A stretch of 64,000 nt of DNA from Buttiauxella ferragutiae (GTDB lineage Bacteria; Pseudomonadota; Gammaproteobacteria; Enterobacterales; Enterobacteriaceae), in NCBI RefSeq assembly GCF_001654915.1, contig NZ_LXEQ01000038.1. One strand, given 5' to 3'. The position numbers were made by a program, and so were the translations under genes. The notes below the pieces were generated by a model, which saw only the letters and a list, made by a program, of their open reading frames with translations, was not told the DNA's origin and ran no database searches. Position 1 is the first letter of the stretch. Each line of letters starts with the position of its first letter. This document shows positions 16,730 through 25,375 of the stretch, piece by piece.

Positions 16730-16799
16730 CCCCTCACCCTCTCCCCAGGGAGAGGGTGCTCGCTTTCCCCTTCTCCTGGGGAGAAGGTTGGATGAGGGC
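16730..16799. repeat. Palindromic intergenic repeat, copy 3
   Basis: CCCTCACCCTCTCCC at the left and GGTTGGATGAGGG at the right with two internal hairpins. It fills the whole space between the convergent hisP and yfcH genes, where it could act on the 3' ends of both transcripts. E. coli has the transposase-like gene yfcI (rpnB) at this place. Confidence 0.8.
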
Positions 16800-16804
16800 G
16801 TTTC

Positions 16805-17698
16805 CTACCGCACCACATCCCCAAGCGCTTCCTCAAGGTCATACCAACGAAAACCAAACCCGGACTCCTCAAGCCGCTTTGGCAATGCGCGTTGCCCGCC
16901 TAACACCAATACCGAAGATTCACCCATCATCATTCTTACCGCAGTTGCCGGTGCTCGCATAAACGCCGGGCGATTGAGTACGTGGCCGAGTGCATGAGAA
17001 AATTGTTCATTGCGAACCGGGTAGGGCGAAACCATGTTGAAAGGCCCGCGTAGATCGTTATCCAGCAACCACAGAATGCCGTTGACCATATCGTCGATAT
17101 GAATCCATGCCAGATATTGCCGCCCATCGCCCATCGGCCCGCCCAGGCCTAAGCGAAATATCGGCAGTAGTTTCGCCAGAATCCCGCCTTTTGGAGCCAG
17201 AACCACGCCGGTACGCAGCAGGCAGACACGTGTGTGCTCGCTCTGCGCGCCACAGGCGATTTGTTCCCAGCGGGCGCAGAGTTTATGGGTAAATTCATTG
17301 TGCGGCGGCTCATCTTCGTTGACGACCACTTCGCCGAGATCGCCGTAATAGCCTGCGGCTGAGCCAGAGATAAATACTGACGGCGGCGTTTGACTGGTTT
17401 TAAACATCTCGACCAGACGTTCGGTGATTTGCCAACGGCTGTTACACAACCGTTGTTTTTGCGCTTCGGTCCAGCGTTTGTCAGCAATAGGTTCGCCCGC
17501 CAGATTGATGACGGCATCAAAGCCATCAAGACTGGAGTTCTCACTTAACCCTTTCCAAAGCATGACTTTTTGATCAAAAAGTACGCGGGCCTTCTCAGGG
17601 TTTCGAGTGACGACGGTGACATCGTGCCCTAATTCCAGCAAGCGCGGCACCAAATGGCGGCCAATCAATCCGGTTCCGCCGGTAATCAGTATCTGCAT
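16805..17698 (-). CDS. yfcH: NAD-dependent epimerase-like protein YfcH
   Basis: 297 residues, as in E. coli. Member of the atypical short-chain dehydrogenase SDR39U1 family: N-terminal Rossmann motif ITGGTGLIGRHLVPRLLELG, NLAGEPIADKRW, the active-site region SGSAAGYYGD and a C-terminal DUF1731 domain (PVRNEQFSHALG). The substrate is not known. It lies 16 bases downstream of folX on the same strand and is probably cotranscribed with it. Confidence 0.93.
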   Translation of the reverse strand: MQILITGGTGLIGRHLVPRLLELGHDVTVVTRNPEKARVLFDQKVMLWKGLSENSSLDGFDAVINLAGEPIADKRWTEAQKQRLCNSRWQITERLVEMFKTSQTPPSVFISGSAAGYYGDLGEVVVNEDEPPHNEFTHKLCARWEQIACGAQSEHTRVCLLRTGVVLAPKGGILAKLLPIFRLGLGGPMGDGRQYLAWIHIDDMVNGILWLLDNDLRGPFNMVSPYPVRNEQFSHALGHVLNRPAFMRAPATAVRMMMGESSVLVLGGQRALPKRLEESGFGFRWYDLEEALGDVVR

Positions 17699-17714
17699 GG
17701 TCGTCTCCAGCTTA

Positions 17715-18089
17715 TTACGCCTGGCGACGCCAACTCATCGTCATGGATACCGAGTCGGCATAACGCAGCGCGTGAAGTTTATCGATTTCCACTTCAGCAT
17801 AAGACACCCACGGATGGTCGCATGCGATATCGAGCACATCCTGAGTTAATTTTTCTAACAATGAGAAGCGATGATTTTCAACCAACTGGATGATTTGTTT
17901 GGTAATGGTGCGGTAGTTCAGCGCATCGTTGATGTCTTCGCTGGCACGCGCTTTATCTGCCGGATAATGAATCGCGACGTTAACGACAATATCCTGGCGA
18001 TTGGCAATTTCTTCTTCTTTGATGCCAATGAAAGTGCGCAGGCGTAAATTTTTAATTCGAATAATCGCGTCTGGTTGTGGGGATGACAT
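17715..18089 (-). CDS. folX: Dihydroneopterin triphosphate 2'-epimerase FolX
   Basis: 124 residues (E. coli 120). FolB/FolX tetrahydropterin-fold enzyme that epimerises dihydroneopterin triphosphate to dihydromonapterin triphosphate, leading to tetrahydromonapterin. Typical motifs are IRIKNLRLRTFIGIKEEE and LNYRTITKQIIQLVE, and the EIDKLHALRYADSVSMT ending. It is upstream of yfcH on the same strand. Confidence 0.94.
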   Translation of the reverse strand: MSSPQPDAIIRIKNLRLRTFIGIKEEEIANRQDIVVNVAIHYPADKARASEDINDALNYRTITKQIIQLVENHRFSLLEKLTQDVLDIACDHPWVSYAEVEIDKLHALRYADSVSMTMSWRRQA

Positions 18090-18146
18090 TGCAGGTTGCC
18101 TCCATGTAGTAATTTCCGACCTAGACTATACCCAAAATGCATGAGG

Positions 18147-18176
18147 AAAAAAATTGCGCGCCTTGTCGGGCGCGCA
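18147..18176 (-). terminator. Terminator of yfcG
   Basis: Read on the minus strand, TGCGCGCCC pairs with GGCGCGCA across a 5-base loop and is followed by a run of seven T. It begins 4 bases past the yfcG stop. Confidence 0.8.
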
Positions 18177-18180
18177 GGGT

Positions 18181-18810
18181 TTAGTTTTGTTGCGCTTTCT
18201 CATAGGCGCGTTCGGTTGCCGGGCGTGAGCGGATTCTCTCAAACCAGTTTTGAACAGCAGGGAAGTGCGCCAGGTTTATGCGTTGGCGCTCATGGGAAAC
18301 CGTCCACGGGTAAGTCGCAATATCGGCGATGCTGTACTCATCGCCGCCAAGCCACGGGGTTTTCTCCAGTTGCTTATTGAGAACGCCATATAAGCGTTGA
18401 GTTTCCACCTGGTAACGCTCAATGGCGTAGGGGACAGGCTGGGGGGCGAAATGATTAAAGTGGTGGTTCTGGCCGAGCATTGGGCCAAAACCACCGACTT
18501 GCCAGAACAGCCATTGCAGAGTGTGGGCGCGCTCACGCAAATCTTTACTCAATAGCTCGTTGGTCTTTTCGGCCAGATAAAGCAGGATTTCGCCTGACTC
18601 AAACAGGCTCAATGGGCCGCCACCATCGGTAGGATTCCTGTCGATAATTGCCGGAATTTTATTGTTCGGGGAAATCGCCAAAAAGGCAGGCTGAAACTGA
18701 TCTCCTTTGCCAATATCAATACGATGAATGGTGTACTCCAGACCTGCCTCTTCCAGAAACAGCGTGATTTTGTGGCCGTTTGGTGTGGGTGCGTAGTAAA
18801 GGTCGATCAT
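18181..18810 (-). CDS. yfcG: GSH-dependent disulfide-bond oxidoreductase YfcG
   Basis: 209 residues (E. coli 215). Nu-class glutathione transferase homologue with disulfide reductase activity in E. coli. N-terminal thioredoxin-like domain with YYAPTPNGHKITLFLEEAGL and SPNNKIPAI (the Thr/Asn residues that contact glutathione), SLFESGEILLYLAEK, then the all-helical C-terminal domain with the SIADIATYPW N-capping box. Divergent from yfcF. Confidence 0.93.
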   Translation of the reverse strand: MIDLYYAPTPNGHKITLFLEEAGLEYTIHRIDIGKGDQFQPAFLAISPNNKIPAIIDRNPTDGGGPLSLFESGEILLYLAEKTNELLSKDLRERAHTLQWLFWQVGGFGPMLGQNHHFNHFAPQPVPYAIERYQVETQRLYGVLNKQLEKTPWLGGDEYSIADIATYPWTVSHERQRINLAHFPAVQNWFERIRSRPATERAYEKAQQN

Positions 18811-18960
18811 CTCATTACCATCCTGACATCAGTTTTCTTATAAACCTATGGAGTATAGACTTTTTGAAAAAACTGCTCTGTAGATGAGTTTTGCTCAAGT
18901 GACAGGCGTGATTTTCCGCTATATGTTCAATAGCCTGGGTAACTAAATCATGGGGATATT

Positions 18961-19605
18961 ATGAGTCAGCCGACAATAACGCTTTGGTCCGATAGCAACT
19001 ACTTTAGCCCGTATGTCATGTCTGTTTATGTTGCCTTGAGAGAGAAAGGTCTAAACTTCACGTTGCAAACTATCGACCTGAATAGCGGCCAAAATCTGCA
19101 ACCTGGCTGGAAAGGGTATGACCTGACTCGCCGTGTCCCTGTCATTGCGGTCGATGATTTTGTACTGAGTGAGTCTTCGGCCATTACTGAATATCTCGAA
19201 GAACGTTTTGCTCCACCGACATGGGAGCGCATTTATCCACACGATCTGGAAAAACGTGCCAGGGCCCGCCAAATTCAGGCCTGGATCCGTAGCGATTTAA
19301 TGCCGATTCGCGAAGAGCGTTCTACCGACGTTGTTTTCGCAGGAGTGAAGAAGCCACCATTAACAGAGCGTGGGCAGGGTGCGGCACAAAAACTTCTGGC
19401 TACCGTCGAGGGATTATTGCCCATCGGCCAGCAAAATTTGTTTGGTGAATGGTCAATTGCCGACCTGGATCTGGCATTGATGCTGAACCGTTTGATCTTA
19501 AATGGTGATGAAGTGCCTGAGCGCTTAGAAGAATACGCAACATTCCAATGGCAGCGGGCTTCGGTTCAGCGTTTTCTGGCACTTTCCGCAAAGCATTCTG
19601 GCTGA
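18961..19605 (+). CDS. yfcF: Glutathione transferase YfcF
   Basis: 214 residues, as in E. coli. Glutathione S-transferase-like enzyme with peroxidase activity reported in E. coli. Thioredoxin-like domain (SPYVMSVYVALREKGLNF, RVPVIAVDDFVLSESSAI) followed by helical domain with WSIADLDLALMLNRL. First of three short co-directional genes (yfcF, yfcE, yfcD). Confidence 0.93.
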   Translation: MSQPTITLWSDSNYFSPYVMSVYVALREKGLNFTLQTIDLNSGQNLQPGWKGYDLTRRVPVIAVDDFVLSESSAITEYLEERFAPPTWERIYPHDLEKRARARQIQAWIRSDLMPIREERSTDVVFAGVKKPPLTERGQGAAQKLLATVEGLLPIGQQNLFGEWSIADLDLALMLNRLILNGDEVPERLEEYATFQWQRASVQRFLALSAKHSG

Positions 19606-19661
19606 TTCGTCCCATAATTCGTTATGATAAATTTGCTTATCATTAACAGGAATGTGGTTTT

Positions 19662-20213
19662 ATGAAGCTAATGTTTGCCTCGGATATTCATGGTTCGCTA
19701 CCCGCGACAGAACAAGTGTTGATGCACTTTGAACGTAGCGGTGCTAAATGGCTGATATTACTCGGTGACGTGTTGAATCACGGGCCGCGTAATGCCTTAC
19801 CGGCGGGCTATAATCCAGGTGCTGTTGCTGAGAGATTTAACAGCATTGCGGATAAAATTATTGCGGTACGCGGGAACTGTGACAGCGAAGTCGATCAGAT
19901 GCTGCTACATTTTCCGATTACCGCCCCCTGGCAACAGATTTTAATGGCTGACCAGCGTTTATTTGTGACGCATGGTCATTTATATAATCCTGACAAACTG
20001 CCGCCGCTGGCAGAAAATGACGTGCTGGTTTTTGGCCACACTCATTTACCATTGGCTGAAAAACAAGACACGGTTTATCTATTCAATCCAGGTTCGGTAA
20101 GTATCCCAAAAGGTGGGTTCGAAGCGAGTTACGGCATGCTAAACGATGGTGTTCTGAGCGTTCACGCACTGAATAACGATGGGGTTATTGCACAGGTGGA
20201 GATTACCCCGTAA
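19662..20213 (+). CDS. yfcE: Phosphodiesterase YfcE
   Basis: 183 residues (E. coli 184). Small calcineurin-like metallophosphodiesterase, manganese-dependent in E. coli and active on artificial phosphodiesters. All metal-binding motifs are present in order: SDIHGSLPA, LLGDVLNHGPRN, VRGNCDSEVD, VTHGHLYNP and FGHTHLP. The natural substrate is not known. Confidence 0.95.
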   Translation: MKLMFASDIHGSLPATEQVLMHFERSGAKWLILLGDVLNHGPRNALPAGYNPGAVAERFNSIADKIIAVRGNCDSEVDQMLLHFPITAPWQQILMADQRLFVTHGHLYNPDKLPPLAENDVLVFGHTHLPLAEKQDTVYLFNPGSVSIPKGGFEASYGMLNDGVLSVHALNNDGVIAQVEITP

Positions 20214-20230
20214 CTTACCTTAAAAATTAG

Positions 20231-20285
20231 ACCCGTTAGCATTCGAGTTGCAGCCAACACCCCTGCAGCTTGAAGGATGACGGGT
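20231..20285. repeat. 55-bp ERIC-like derivative
   Basis: Bounded by ACCCGT and ACGGGT. Its reverse complement nearly matches the element at 24059-24113 (shared core GCAGGGGTGTTGGCTGCAAC), and both equal the two ends of the 125-bp element at 33263-33387 with the middle removed. It lies between yfcE and yfcD, probably in their shared transcript. Confidence 0.8.
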
Positions 20286-20330
20286 ATAACCATTACGCGC
20301 CATAAGAGCGCCCTGAATAAGGTTTCCCCG

Positions 20331-20876
20331 ATGGTGGAACAGAGTCATTTTGTTGGCACGGAATGGGTAGACATTGTCAATGAAGACAATGAAGTCATTG
20401 CGCAATCAAGCCGTGAGCAAATGCGCGCACAGCGTTTACGTCATCGCGCGACCTATATCGTTGTGCATGACGGTATGGGTAAAATTTTGGTGCAGCGCCG
20501 CACCGAAACTAAAGATTTTATGCCTGGTATGCTGGATGCCACTGCAGGTGGAGTGGTTCAGGCCGACGAGCAATTACTGGACTCTGCTCGCCGCGAGGCT
20601 GAAGAAGAACTGGGTATTGCGGGTGTGCCGTTTGCCGAGCATGGTCAGTTTTACTTTGAAGATGCCAATTGCCGCGTATGGGGAAGCCTGTTTAGCTGCG
20701 TTTCGCATGGCCCGTTCGCGTTGCAGGAAGAAGAAGTCAGCGAAGTGTGCTGGATGTCGCCAGAAGAGATTACTGCTCGCTGTGACGACTTCACGCCAGA
20801 CTCTTTAAAAGCACTGGCATTATGGATGACCCGCAACGCTAAGAATGAATCTCAGCACACCGCTGCTGCGGAATAA
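20331..20876 (+). CDS. yfcD: Nudix hydrolase YfcD
   Basis: 181 residues (E. coli 180). Nudix family hydrolase of unknown physiological substrate, related to IPP isomerase-like proteins. The Nudix box is intact: GGVVQADEQLLDSARREAEE then ELGI, near residues 75-98. Start set at ATG 20331 (MVEQSHFVGTEWVD), which follows AATAAGG; an upstream in-frame ATG at 20277 falls in the repeat and is rejected. Confidence 0.93.
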   Translation: MVEQSHFVGTEWVDIVNEDNEVIAQSSREQMRAQRLRHRATYIVVHDGMGKILVQRRTETKDFMPGMLDATAGGVVQADEQLLDSARREAEEELGIAGVPFAEHGQFYFEDANCRVWGSLFSCVSHGPFALQEEEVSEVCWMSPEEITARCDDFTPDSLKALALWMTRNAKNESQHTAAAE

Positions 20877-20908
20877 TTCATTTCTGATATTGTTTTCTGC
20901 GAGACCTG

Positions 20909-20929
20909 CCCCGGAAGTTAATTCCGGGG
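20909..20929. other. Stem-loop after yfcD
   Basis: A perfect 8-bp stem, CCCCGGAA with TTCCGGGG, and a 5-base loop, lying between the convergent yfcD and the gene at 21010-21399. No T run on either strand, so it may protect message ends or terminate weakly. Confidence 0.4.
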
Positions 20930-21009
20930 TGAGTGTAGAAAAATACACATTACGTTAATGGTACGAATGTTTTTTTACTTATAACCTCTTCCCCGTATTT
21001 ACAATAACA

Positions 21010-21399
21010 CTACAGTGCTCCGCTCGAATTAATAACTTCTTTAATTCTTCTGATTGCCACATGCACGTTTTTTGTCGAGTAACTAAAATAGTCCAGATGG
21101 ATTATCTTTTTCTTATCAAACCCTCTGCGGGCAAACATAAATTTCAAACCTGGAATGACGACGATAATATCGAAGCCCTGAAGCTCGATTTCTTTTGCGT
21201 CAGCATAGGTCGTGTCTGACTCGACTAGCCATGGCAGATCAAGGCTTTCAACCTGTTTACGTAATGAATATATGTATTCATTGTGGTCGACGATAAAATG
21301 AGATAACGCGTTGCCTTGCATCATGATAGGGTTAAAACATATTGAAAAACTGGGTGTGCAAACAACACATATTTTCGTCATTCGGTTGCTGTTTTCCAT
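21010..21399 (-). CDS. Hypothetical small protein, possibly PTS EIIB-like
   Basis: 129 residues, not recognised with confidence. AT-rich compared with the flanking genes. The start ATG at 21399 follows AGGA by 10 bases; an internal Met at codon 7 (MTKICVVC) is the alternative. Visible pattern: beta strand ending in Cys (KICVVC), helix (YSLRKQVESLDLP), strand, then FDIIVVIPGLKFMF and KKIIHLDYFSY and a last helix. That order resembles lactose/cellobiose-type PTS EIIB proteins, where the Cys is phosphorylated, but the usual Gly-Met-Ser-Thr loop after the Cys is missing. Follows a small membrane-protein gene by 20 bases. E. coli has yfcC here. Confidence 0.6.
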   Translation of the reverse strand: MENSNRMTKICVVCTPSFSICFNPIMMQGNALSHFIVDHNEYIYSLRKQVESLDLPWLVESDTTYADAKEIELQGFDIIVVIPGLKFMFARRGFDKKKIIHLDYFSYSTKNVHVAIRRIKEVINSSGAL

Positions 21400-21419
21400 A
21401 TGGTTCTATTCCTGGTTTA

Positions 21420-21626
21420 TTAGTCTGTGAACATCCAGAGGGTAAATTTTATGATGTTTTTGATTGTGTAAAAAACACCTATTATAAAAAACAGGGCAAT
21501 AAACGTTAGTTTTGGATTCTCAACGCCTGGCGTAAAGGAGTACCAACCTGAAAATGTTAAGCTCGAAATGACATAGGTCAAATATAACAATAAAATATTG
21601 TCGGTGTATTTTTTCCGCATAGTCAC
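21420..21626 (-). CDS. Hypothetical small membrane protein
   Basis: 68 residues, not recognised. Two hydrophobic segments (about residues 11-28 and 40-62) with a short charged N-terminus suggest a two-span inner-membrane protein. Start may be GTG at 21626 or ATG at 21620; AAAAGGA lies just upstream of both. It is AT-rich and lies 20 bases upstream of the 129-residue gene on the same strand, so the two probably form a small operon downstream of pta. Confidence 0.5.
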   Translation of the reverse strand: MTMRKKYTDNILLLYLTYVISSLTFSGWYSFTPGVENPKLTFIALFFIIGVFYTIKNIIKFTLWMFTD

Positions 21627-21850
21627 AATGTCCTTTTGTCATAAATAATGATGGGTAAGAATTGGTGATTAGCAATGAGTGGCACTTTTCTTTAAAAGCC
21701 TGAAATTTCTTTTTTGTGCAAAAAGTGCTATTACAATATCCATACTATAAAAGTGTATTAGTAGAATTAATATGTAATTTTTTGTAAATTTGCGCGAGAT
21801 GAAACGAATGGACAGTCGTTGTATGTGATGTGCAGTGGGGAAGAACCAAT

Positions 21851-21882
21851 AAAAAAGGCCGCATATCAATGCGGCCTTTTTG
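21851..21882 (-). terminator. Terminator of ackA-pta
   Basis: GGCCGCAT (21857-21864) pairs with ATGCGGCC (21869-21876), flanked by A6 and T5, so it can work in both directions. It lies 15 bases past the pta stop and insulates the two small genes downstream. Confidence 0.85.
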
Positions 21883-21896
21883 CTTCTCTTAAAGAC

Positions 21897-24038
21897 TTAG
21901 TCTTGTTGAGAAGACTGAATCGCCGTCAGAGCGATGGTGTAAACGATATCGTCTACCAGTGCGCCACGAGACAGGTCGTTGACTGGTTTACGCATACCTT
22001 GCAGCATTGGCCCGATGGAGATCAGGTCTGCTGAGCGCTGTACCGCTTTATAGGTGGTGTTACCGGTGTTCAGGTCTGGGAAGATGAACACGGTAGCGCG
22101 ACCCGCAACCGGTGAGTTTGGCGCTTTGGACTTAGCAACGTCAGCCATCACTGCGGCGTCGTACTGCAACGGACCATCGATAACCAGGTCAGGACGTTTT
22201 TCTTGAGCAATACGTGTAGCTTCACGTACTTTCTCAACGTCGCTACCTGCACCAGAAGTCCCGGTGGAGTAGGACAGCATTGCAACGCGTGGGTCGATAC
22301 CGAATGCAGCAGCGGAATCCGCAGACTGAATGGCGATTTCTGCCAGTTGCTCAGCAGTTGGATCTGGGTTGATCGCGCAGTCGCCGTAAACATAAACCTG
22401 TTCTGGCAGCAGCATGAAGAACACAGAAGAAACCAAAGAGCTACCTGGTGCAGTTTTGATCAGCTGCAACGGTGGACGAATGGTGTTCGCGGTGGTGTGA
22501 ACAGCACCGGAAACCAGACCGTCAACTTCGTCTTGCTCAAGCATCAATGTACCCAGCACTACGTTGTCTTCCAGTTGCTCACGCGCAACGGCTTCGGTCA
22601 TGCCTTTGCTCTTACGCAGCTCAACCAGACGTGCAACGTAGCTTTCGCGAACCACTTCAGGGTCAACGATTTCGATGCCTGCACTCAACTCAACGCCTTG
22701 TGCTGCTGCAACACGGGTGATTTCATCCGGGTTACCCAACAGTACGCAAGTTGCGATACCACGTTCAGCACAGATAGATGCCGCTTTCACGGTACGTGGC
22801 TCTTCGCCTTCCGGCAGCACAACACGTTTACCGGCTTTACGCGCCAGTTCAGTCAGCTGGTAGCGGAACGCTGGAGGCGACAGACGACGGCTGCGCTCTG
22901 AAGTTGCAGTCAGAGACTCGATCCAGTCTGCATCGATGTGGCTTGCCACATATTCCTGCACTTTCTCGATACGCTGATGGTCATCAGTTGGGACTTCCAG
23001 GTTGAAGCTTTGCAGGCTCAGGGAAGTCTGCCAGGTGTTGGTATCAACCATGAACAGCGGCAGGCCAGTGGCAAATGCACGCTCACACAGTTTGGTGACG
23101 CGTGGGTCCATTTCGTAGCCACCAGTCAGCAGAACTGCACCGATGTCTACACCGTTCATGGCGGCCAGGCACGCGGCAACCAGCACGTCTGGACGGTCTG
23201 CAGAAGTGACCAGCAGAGAACCCGGACGGAAGTGTTCCAGCATGTGCGGGATGCTGCGCGCACAGAAGGTTACAGACTTCACGCGACGAGTTTTGATGTC
23301 GCCTTCGTTGATGATGGTTGCGTTCAGGTGACGCGCCATATCGATTGCACGTGTGGCAATCAGATCGAAGCTCCACGGCACACAACCCAGAACTGGCAGC
23401 GGGCTGTCAGCAAACAGGGATTTAGGATCGATATTAGCGATGCTCGCTTTTGTGGAGTCATCAAAAATTTCGGACAAATCAGGACGGGTACGACCCTGCT
23501 CATCAACTGGGGCATTCAGTTTGTTAATGATAACGCCAGTGATGTTGGTGTTCTTGCTGCCACCGAAGCTGCTACGAGCCAGTTCGATACGCTCTTTCAT
23601 CTGCTCTGGGGAGTTGTTACCCAGGGACATGACGAAGACGATTTCAGCGTTCAGTGTTTTTGCGATTTCGTAGTTCAGAGACTGCGCAAACTGATGTTTA
23701 CGAGTCGGAACCAGACCTTCAACCAGAACCACTTCAGCGTCTTTGCTGCTGGTGTGGAAGTTGGCGATGATCTCTTCCATCAGCACGTCTTGTTGGTTGC
23801 TGGACAGCAGCGACTCAACGTGGTTCATGTGCAGCGGTTCAGCAGTAGGGATGCTGGAGTTTGCACGCACGATGCTGGTGGTTTGATCTGGAGTATCGTC
23901 ACCGGTACGCGGTTGGGCGATAGGTTTGAAAACGCTAAGGCGAACGCCTTTTTGTTCCATAGCACGGATAACACCAAGGCTGACGCTGGTCAGGCCGACG
24001 CTGGTTCCGGTAGGGATCAACATAATAGTACGGGACAC
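21897..24038 (-). CDS. pta: Phosphate acetyltransferase
   Basis: 713 residues (E. coli 714). Interconverts acetyl-CoA and acetyl phosphate; with AckA it forms the acetate overflow and scavenging route. Three domains are visible: an N-terminal P-loop-like region (MLIPTGTSVGLTSVSLGVIR), a central DRTGG domain and the C-terminal catalytic PTA/PTB domain (about residues 390-713, GTSGAGSDVEKVREAT, FPDLNTGNTTYKAVQ). Downstream of ackA on the same strand, separated by 134 bases that hold a 55-bp repeat and a hairpin. Confidence 0.98.
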   Translation of the reverse strand: MSRTIMLIPTGTSVGLTSVSLGVIRAMEQKGVRLSVFKPIAQPRTGDDTPDQTTSIVRANSSIPTAEPLHMNHVESLLSSNQQDVLMEEIIANFHTSSKDAEVVLVEGLVPTRKHQFAQSLNYEIAKTLNAEIVFVMSLGNNSPEQMKERIELARSSFGGSKNTNITGVIINKLNAPVDEQGRTRPDLSEIFDDSTKASIANIDPKSLFADSPLPVLGCVPWSFDLIATRAIDMARHLNATIINEGDIKTRRVKSVTFCARSIPHMLEHFRPGSLLVTSADRPDVLVAACLAAMNGVDIGAVLLTGGYEMDPRVTKLCERAFATGLPLFMVDTNTWQTSLSLQSFNLEVPTDDHQRIEKVQEYVASHIDADWIESLTATSERSRRLSPPAFRYQLTELARKAGKRVVLPEGEEPRTVKAASICAERGIATCVLLGNPDEITRVAAAQGVELSAGIEIVDPEVVRESYVARLVELRKSKGMTEAVAREQLEDNVVLGTLMLEQDEVDGLVSGAVHTTANTIRPPLQLIKTAPGSSLVSSVFFMLLPEQVYVYGDCAINPDPTAEQLAEIAIQSADSAAAFGIDPRVAMLSYSTGTSGAGSDVEKVREATRIAQEKRPDLVIDGPLQYDAAVMADVAKSKAPNSPVAGRATVFIFPDLNTGNTTYKAVQRSADLISIGPMLQGMRKPVNDLSRGALVDDIVYTIALTAIQSSQQD

Positions 24039-24058
24039 GGTATAACCTCTTTGTCTTT

Positions 24059-24113
24059 ACCCTTCATACTTCAAGTTGCAGGGGTGTTGGCTGCAACTCG
24101 AATTATTTTGGGT
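24059..24113. repeat. 55-bp ERIC-like derivative between ackA and pta
   Basis: Bounded by ACCC and GGGT, with core TTGCAGGGGTGTTGGCTGCA. Near-identical, in opposite orientation, to 20231-20285. It starts 20 bases before the pta start codon and so would sit in the pta leader of the ackA-pta message. Confidence 0.8.
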
Positions 24114-24143
24114 ATAGCCCTTTTCAGGGTTCAGAAAACAACA

Positions 24144-24163
24144 CCGCCAGCGAAGGCTGGCGG
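24144..24163 (-). terminator. Stem-loop after ackA
   Basis: CCGCCAGC with GCTGGCGG, an 8-bp perfect stem with a 4-base loop; on the minus strand TGTTGTTTTC follows. It lies 9 bases after the ackA stop and may terminate part of the transcripts, giving more ackA than pta message. Confidence 0.55.
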
Positions 24164-24172
24164 TAAGGAGAA

Positions 24173-25375
24173 TCAAGCGGTCAGGCGAGATGCATCCTGA
24201 GCGATAACCAGTTCTTCGTTGGTCGGAATGACCATCGCAGGAACGGTACCCTCTTTGTTGATGTAGCCTGATTTGCCGAAACGAGCAGCCAGGTTGCGTT
24301 CGTGGTCAACTTCAAAGCCCAGAACGCCCAGTTTGCCCAGAGACAGTTCACGTACCATTGCTGCGTTTTCACCAATACCACCAGTGAACACAACGCCGTC
24401 CAGACGACCTTCCATCAGCGCAGTGTAAGAGCCGATGTATTTCGCCAGGCGATGGCAGAACACGTCCATTGCACGTTTAGCATCTTCTTTAGTGGTGTAG
24501 TTATCTTCAACATAACGGCAGTCGCTGGTGACTTCAGTCAGACCCAACAGGCCAGATTCTTTAGTCAGCATTTTGTTGATGTCATCAACGCTCATGCCCA
24601 GGGAGTCATGCAGGTGGAAGATAATCGCAGGATCGATGTCACCAGAACGAGTACCCATTACCAGGCCTTCCAGTGGAGTCAGACCCATAGAGGTGTCAAC
24701 ACACTTGCCGTTACGGATAGCAGAAACAGAACCGCCGTTGCCCAGGTGGCAAGTGATGATGTTCACTTCTTCCACTGGCTTGTTCAGCATTTTTGCGGCT
24801 TCTTGAGTCACATAGAAGTGGCTGGTGCCGTGTGCGCCGTAGCGACGAACGCCGTGCTCTTTGTACAGTTTGTACGGCAGAGCATAGAGGTAAGATTCTT
24901 CTGGCATGGTCTGATGGAACGCGGTGTCAAACACAGCAACGTTTTTATCAGCCAGTTTAGGGAAGGATTTCAGTGCTTCTGCGATACCGATCAGGTGCGC
25001 CGGGTTATGCAGTGGTGCAAAAGAAGCAGTATCTTTGATACCCTGAATCACGGTCTCGTCGATAACAACGGAGCTGGTGTACTTCTCGCCGCCGTGAACA
25101 ACACGGTGACCGATAGCAGTCAGTTGCTCGGACAATTCAGGTTTTTGTGCCAAAATGGTATTAACCATAAAGTTCAGAGCTTCGCTGTGAGCGGCGCCTG
25201 CGCCCAAAGCCGCTTCTTGTTTACCGCCATCCATTTTCCACTTGATACGTGCTTCAGGAAGATGGAAACATTCGGCTAAACCAGAGAGGTACTCATCACC
25301 GTTTAACGCATCAATAATTGCGAATTTCAGTGAAGAGCTACCGCAGTTCAGAACCAGTACTAGCTTACTCGACAT
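24173..25375 (-). CDS. ackA: Acetate kinase
   Basis: 400 residues, as in E. coli. Makes ATP and acetate from acetyl phosphate and ADP. ASKHA-fold phosphotransferase with the family signatures LVLNCGSSSLKFAI at the N-terminus and the second signature DTAFHQTMPEESYLYALPY; the active-site GTRSGDIDP and GGIGENAAMVR loops are intact. First gene of the ackA-pta operon, divergent from yfbV. Confidence 0.98.
   Translation of the reverse strand: MSSKLVLVLNCGSSSLKFAIIDALNGDEYLSGLAECFHLPEARIKWKMDGGKQEAALGAGAAHSEALNFMVNTILAQKPELSEQLTAIGHRVVHGGEKYTSSVVIDETVIQGIKDTASFAPLHNPAHLIGIAEALKSFPKLADKNVAVFDTAFHQTMPEESYLYALPYKLYKEHGVRRYGAHGTSHFYVTQEAAKMLNKPVEEVNIITCHLGNGGSVSAIRNGKCVDTSMGLTPLEGLVMGTRSGDIDPAIIFHLHDSLGMSVDDINKMLTKESGLLGLTEVTSDCRYVEDNYTTKEDAKRAMDVFCHRLAKYIGSYTALMEGRLDGVVFTGGIGENAAMVRELSLGKLGVLGFEVDHERNLAARFGKSGYINKEGTVPAMVIPTNEELVIAQDASRLTA

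Noticed and set aside
22938..24200. 420-codon open frame on the plus strand opposite pta
   Set aside because: It lies entirely opposite the highly conserved pta gene, has no ribosome site and no recognisable domains; it reflects codon bias of pta.
24302..25279. 325-codon open frame opposite ackA
   Set aside because: Antisense shadow of a conserved gene; no start signal or domain.
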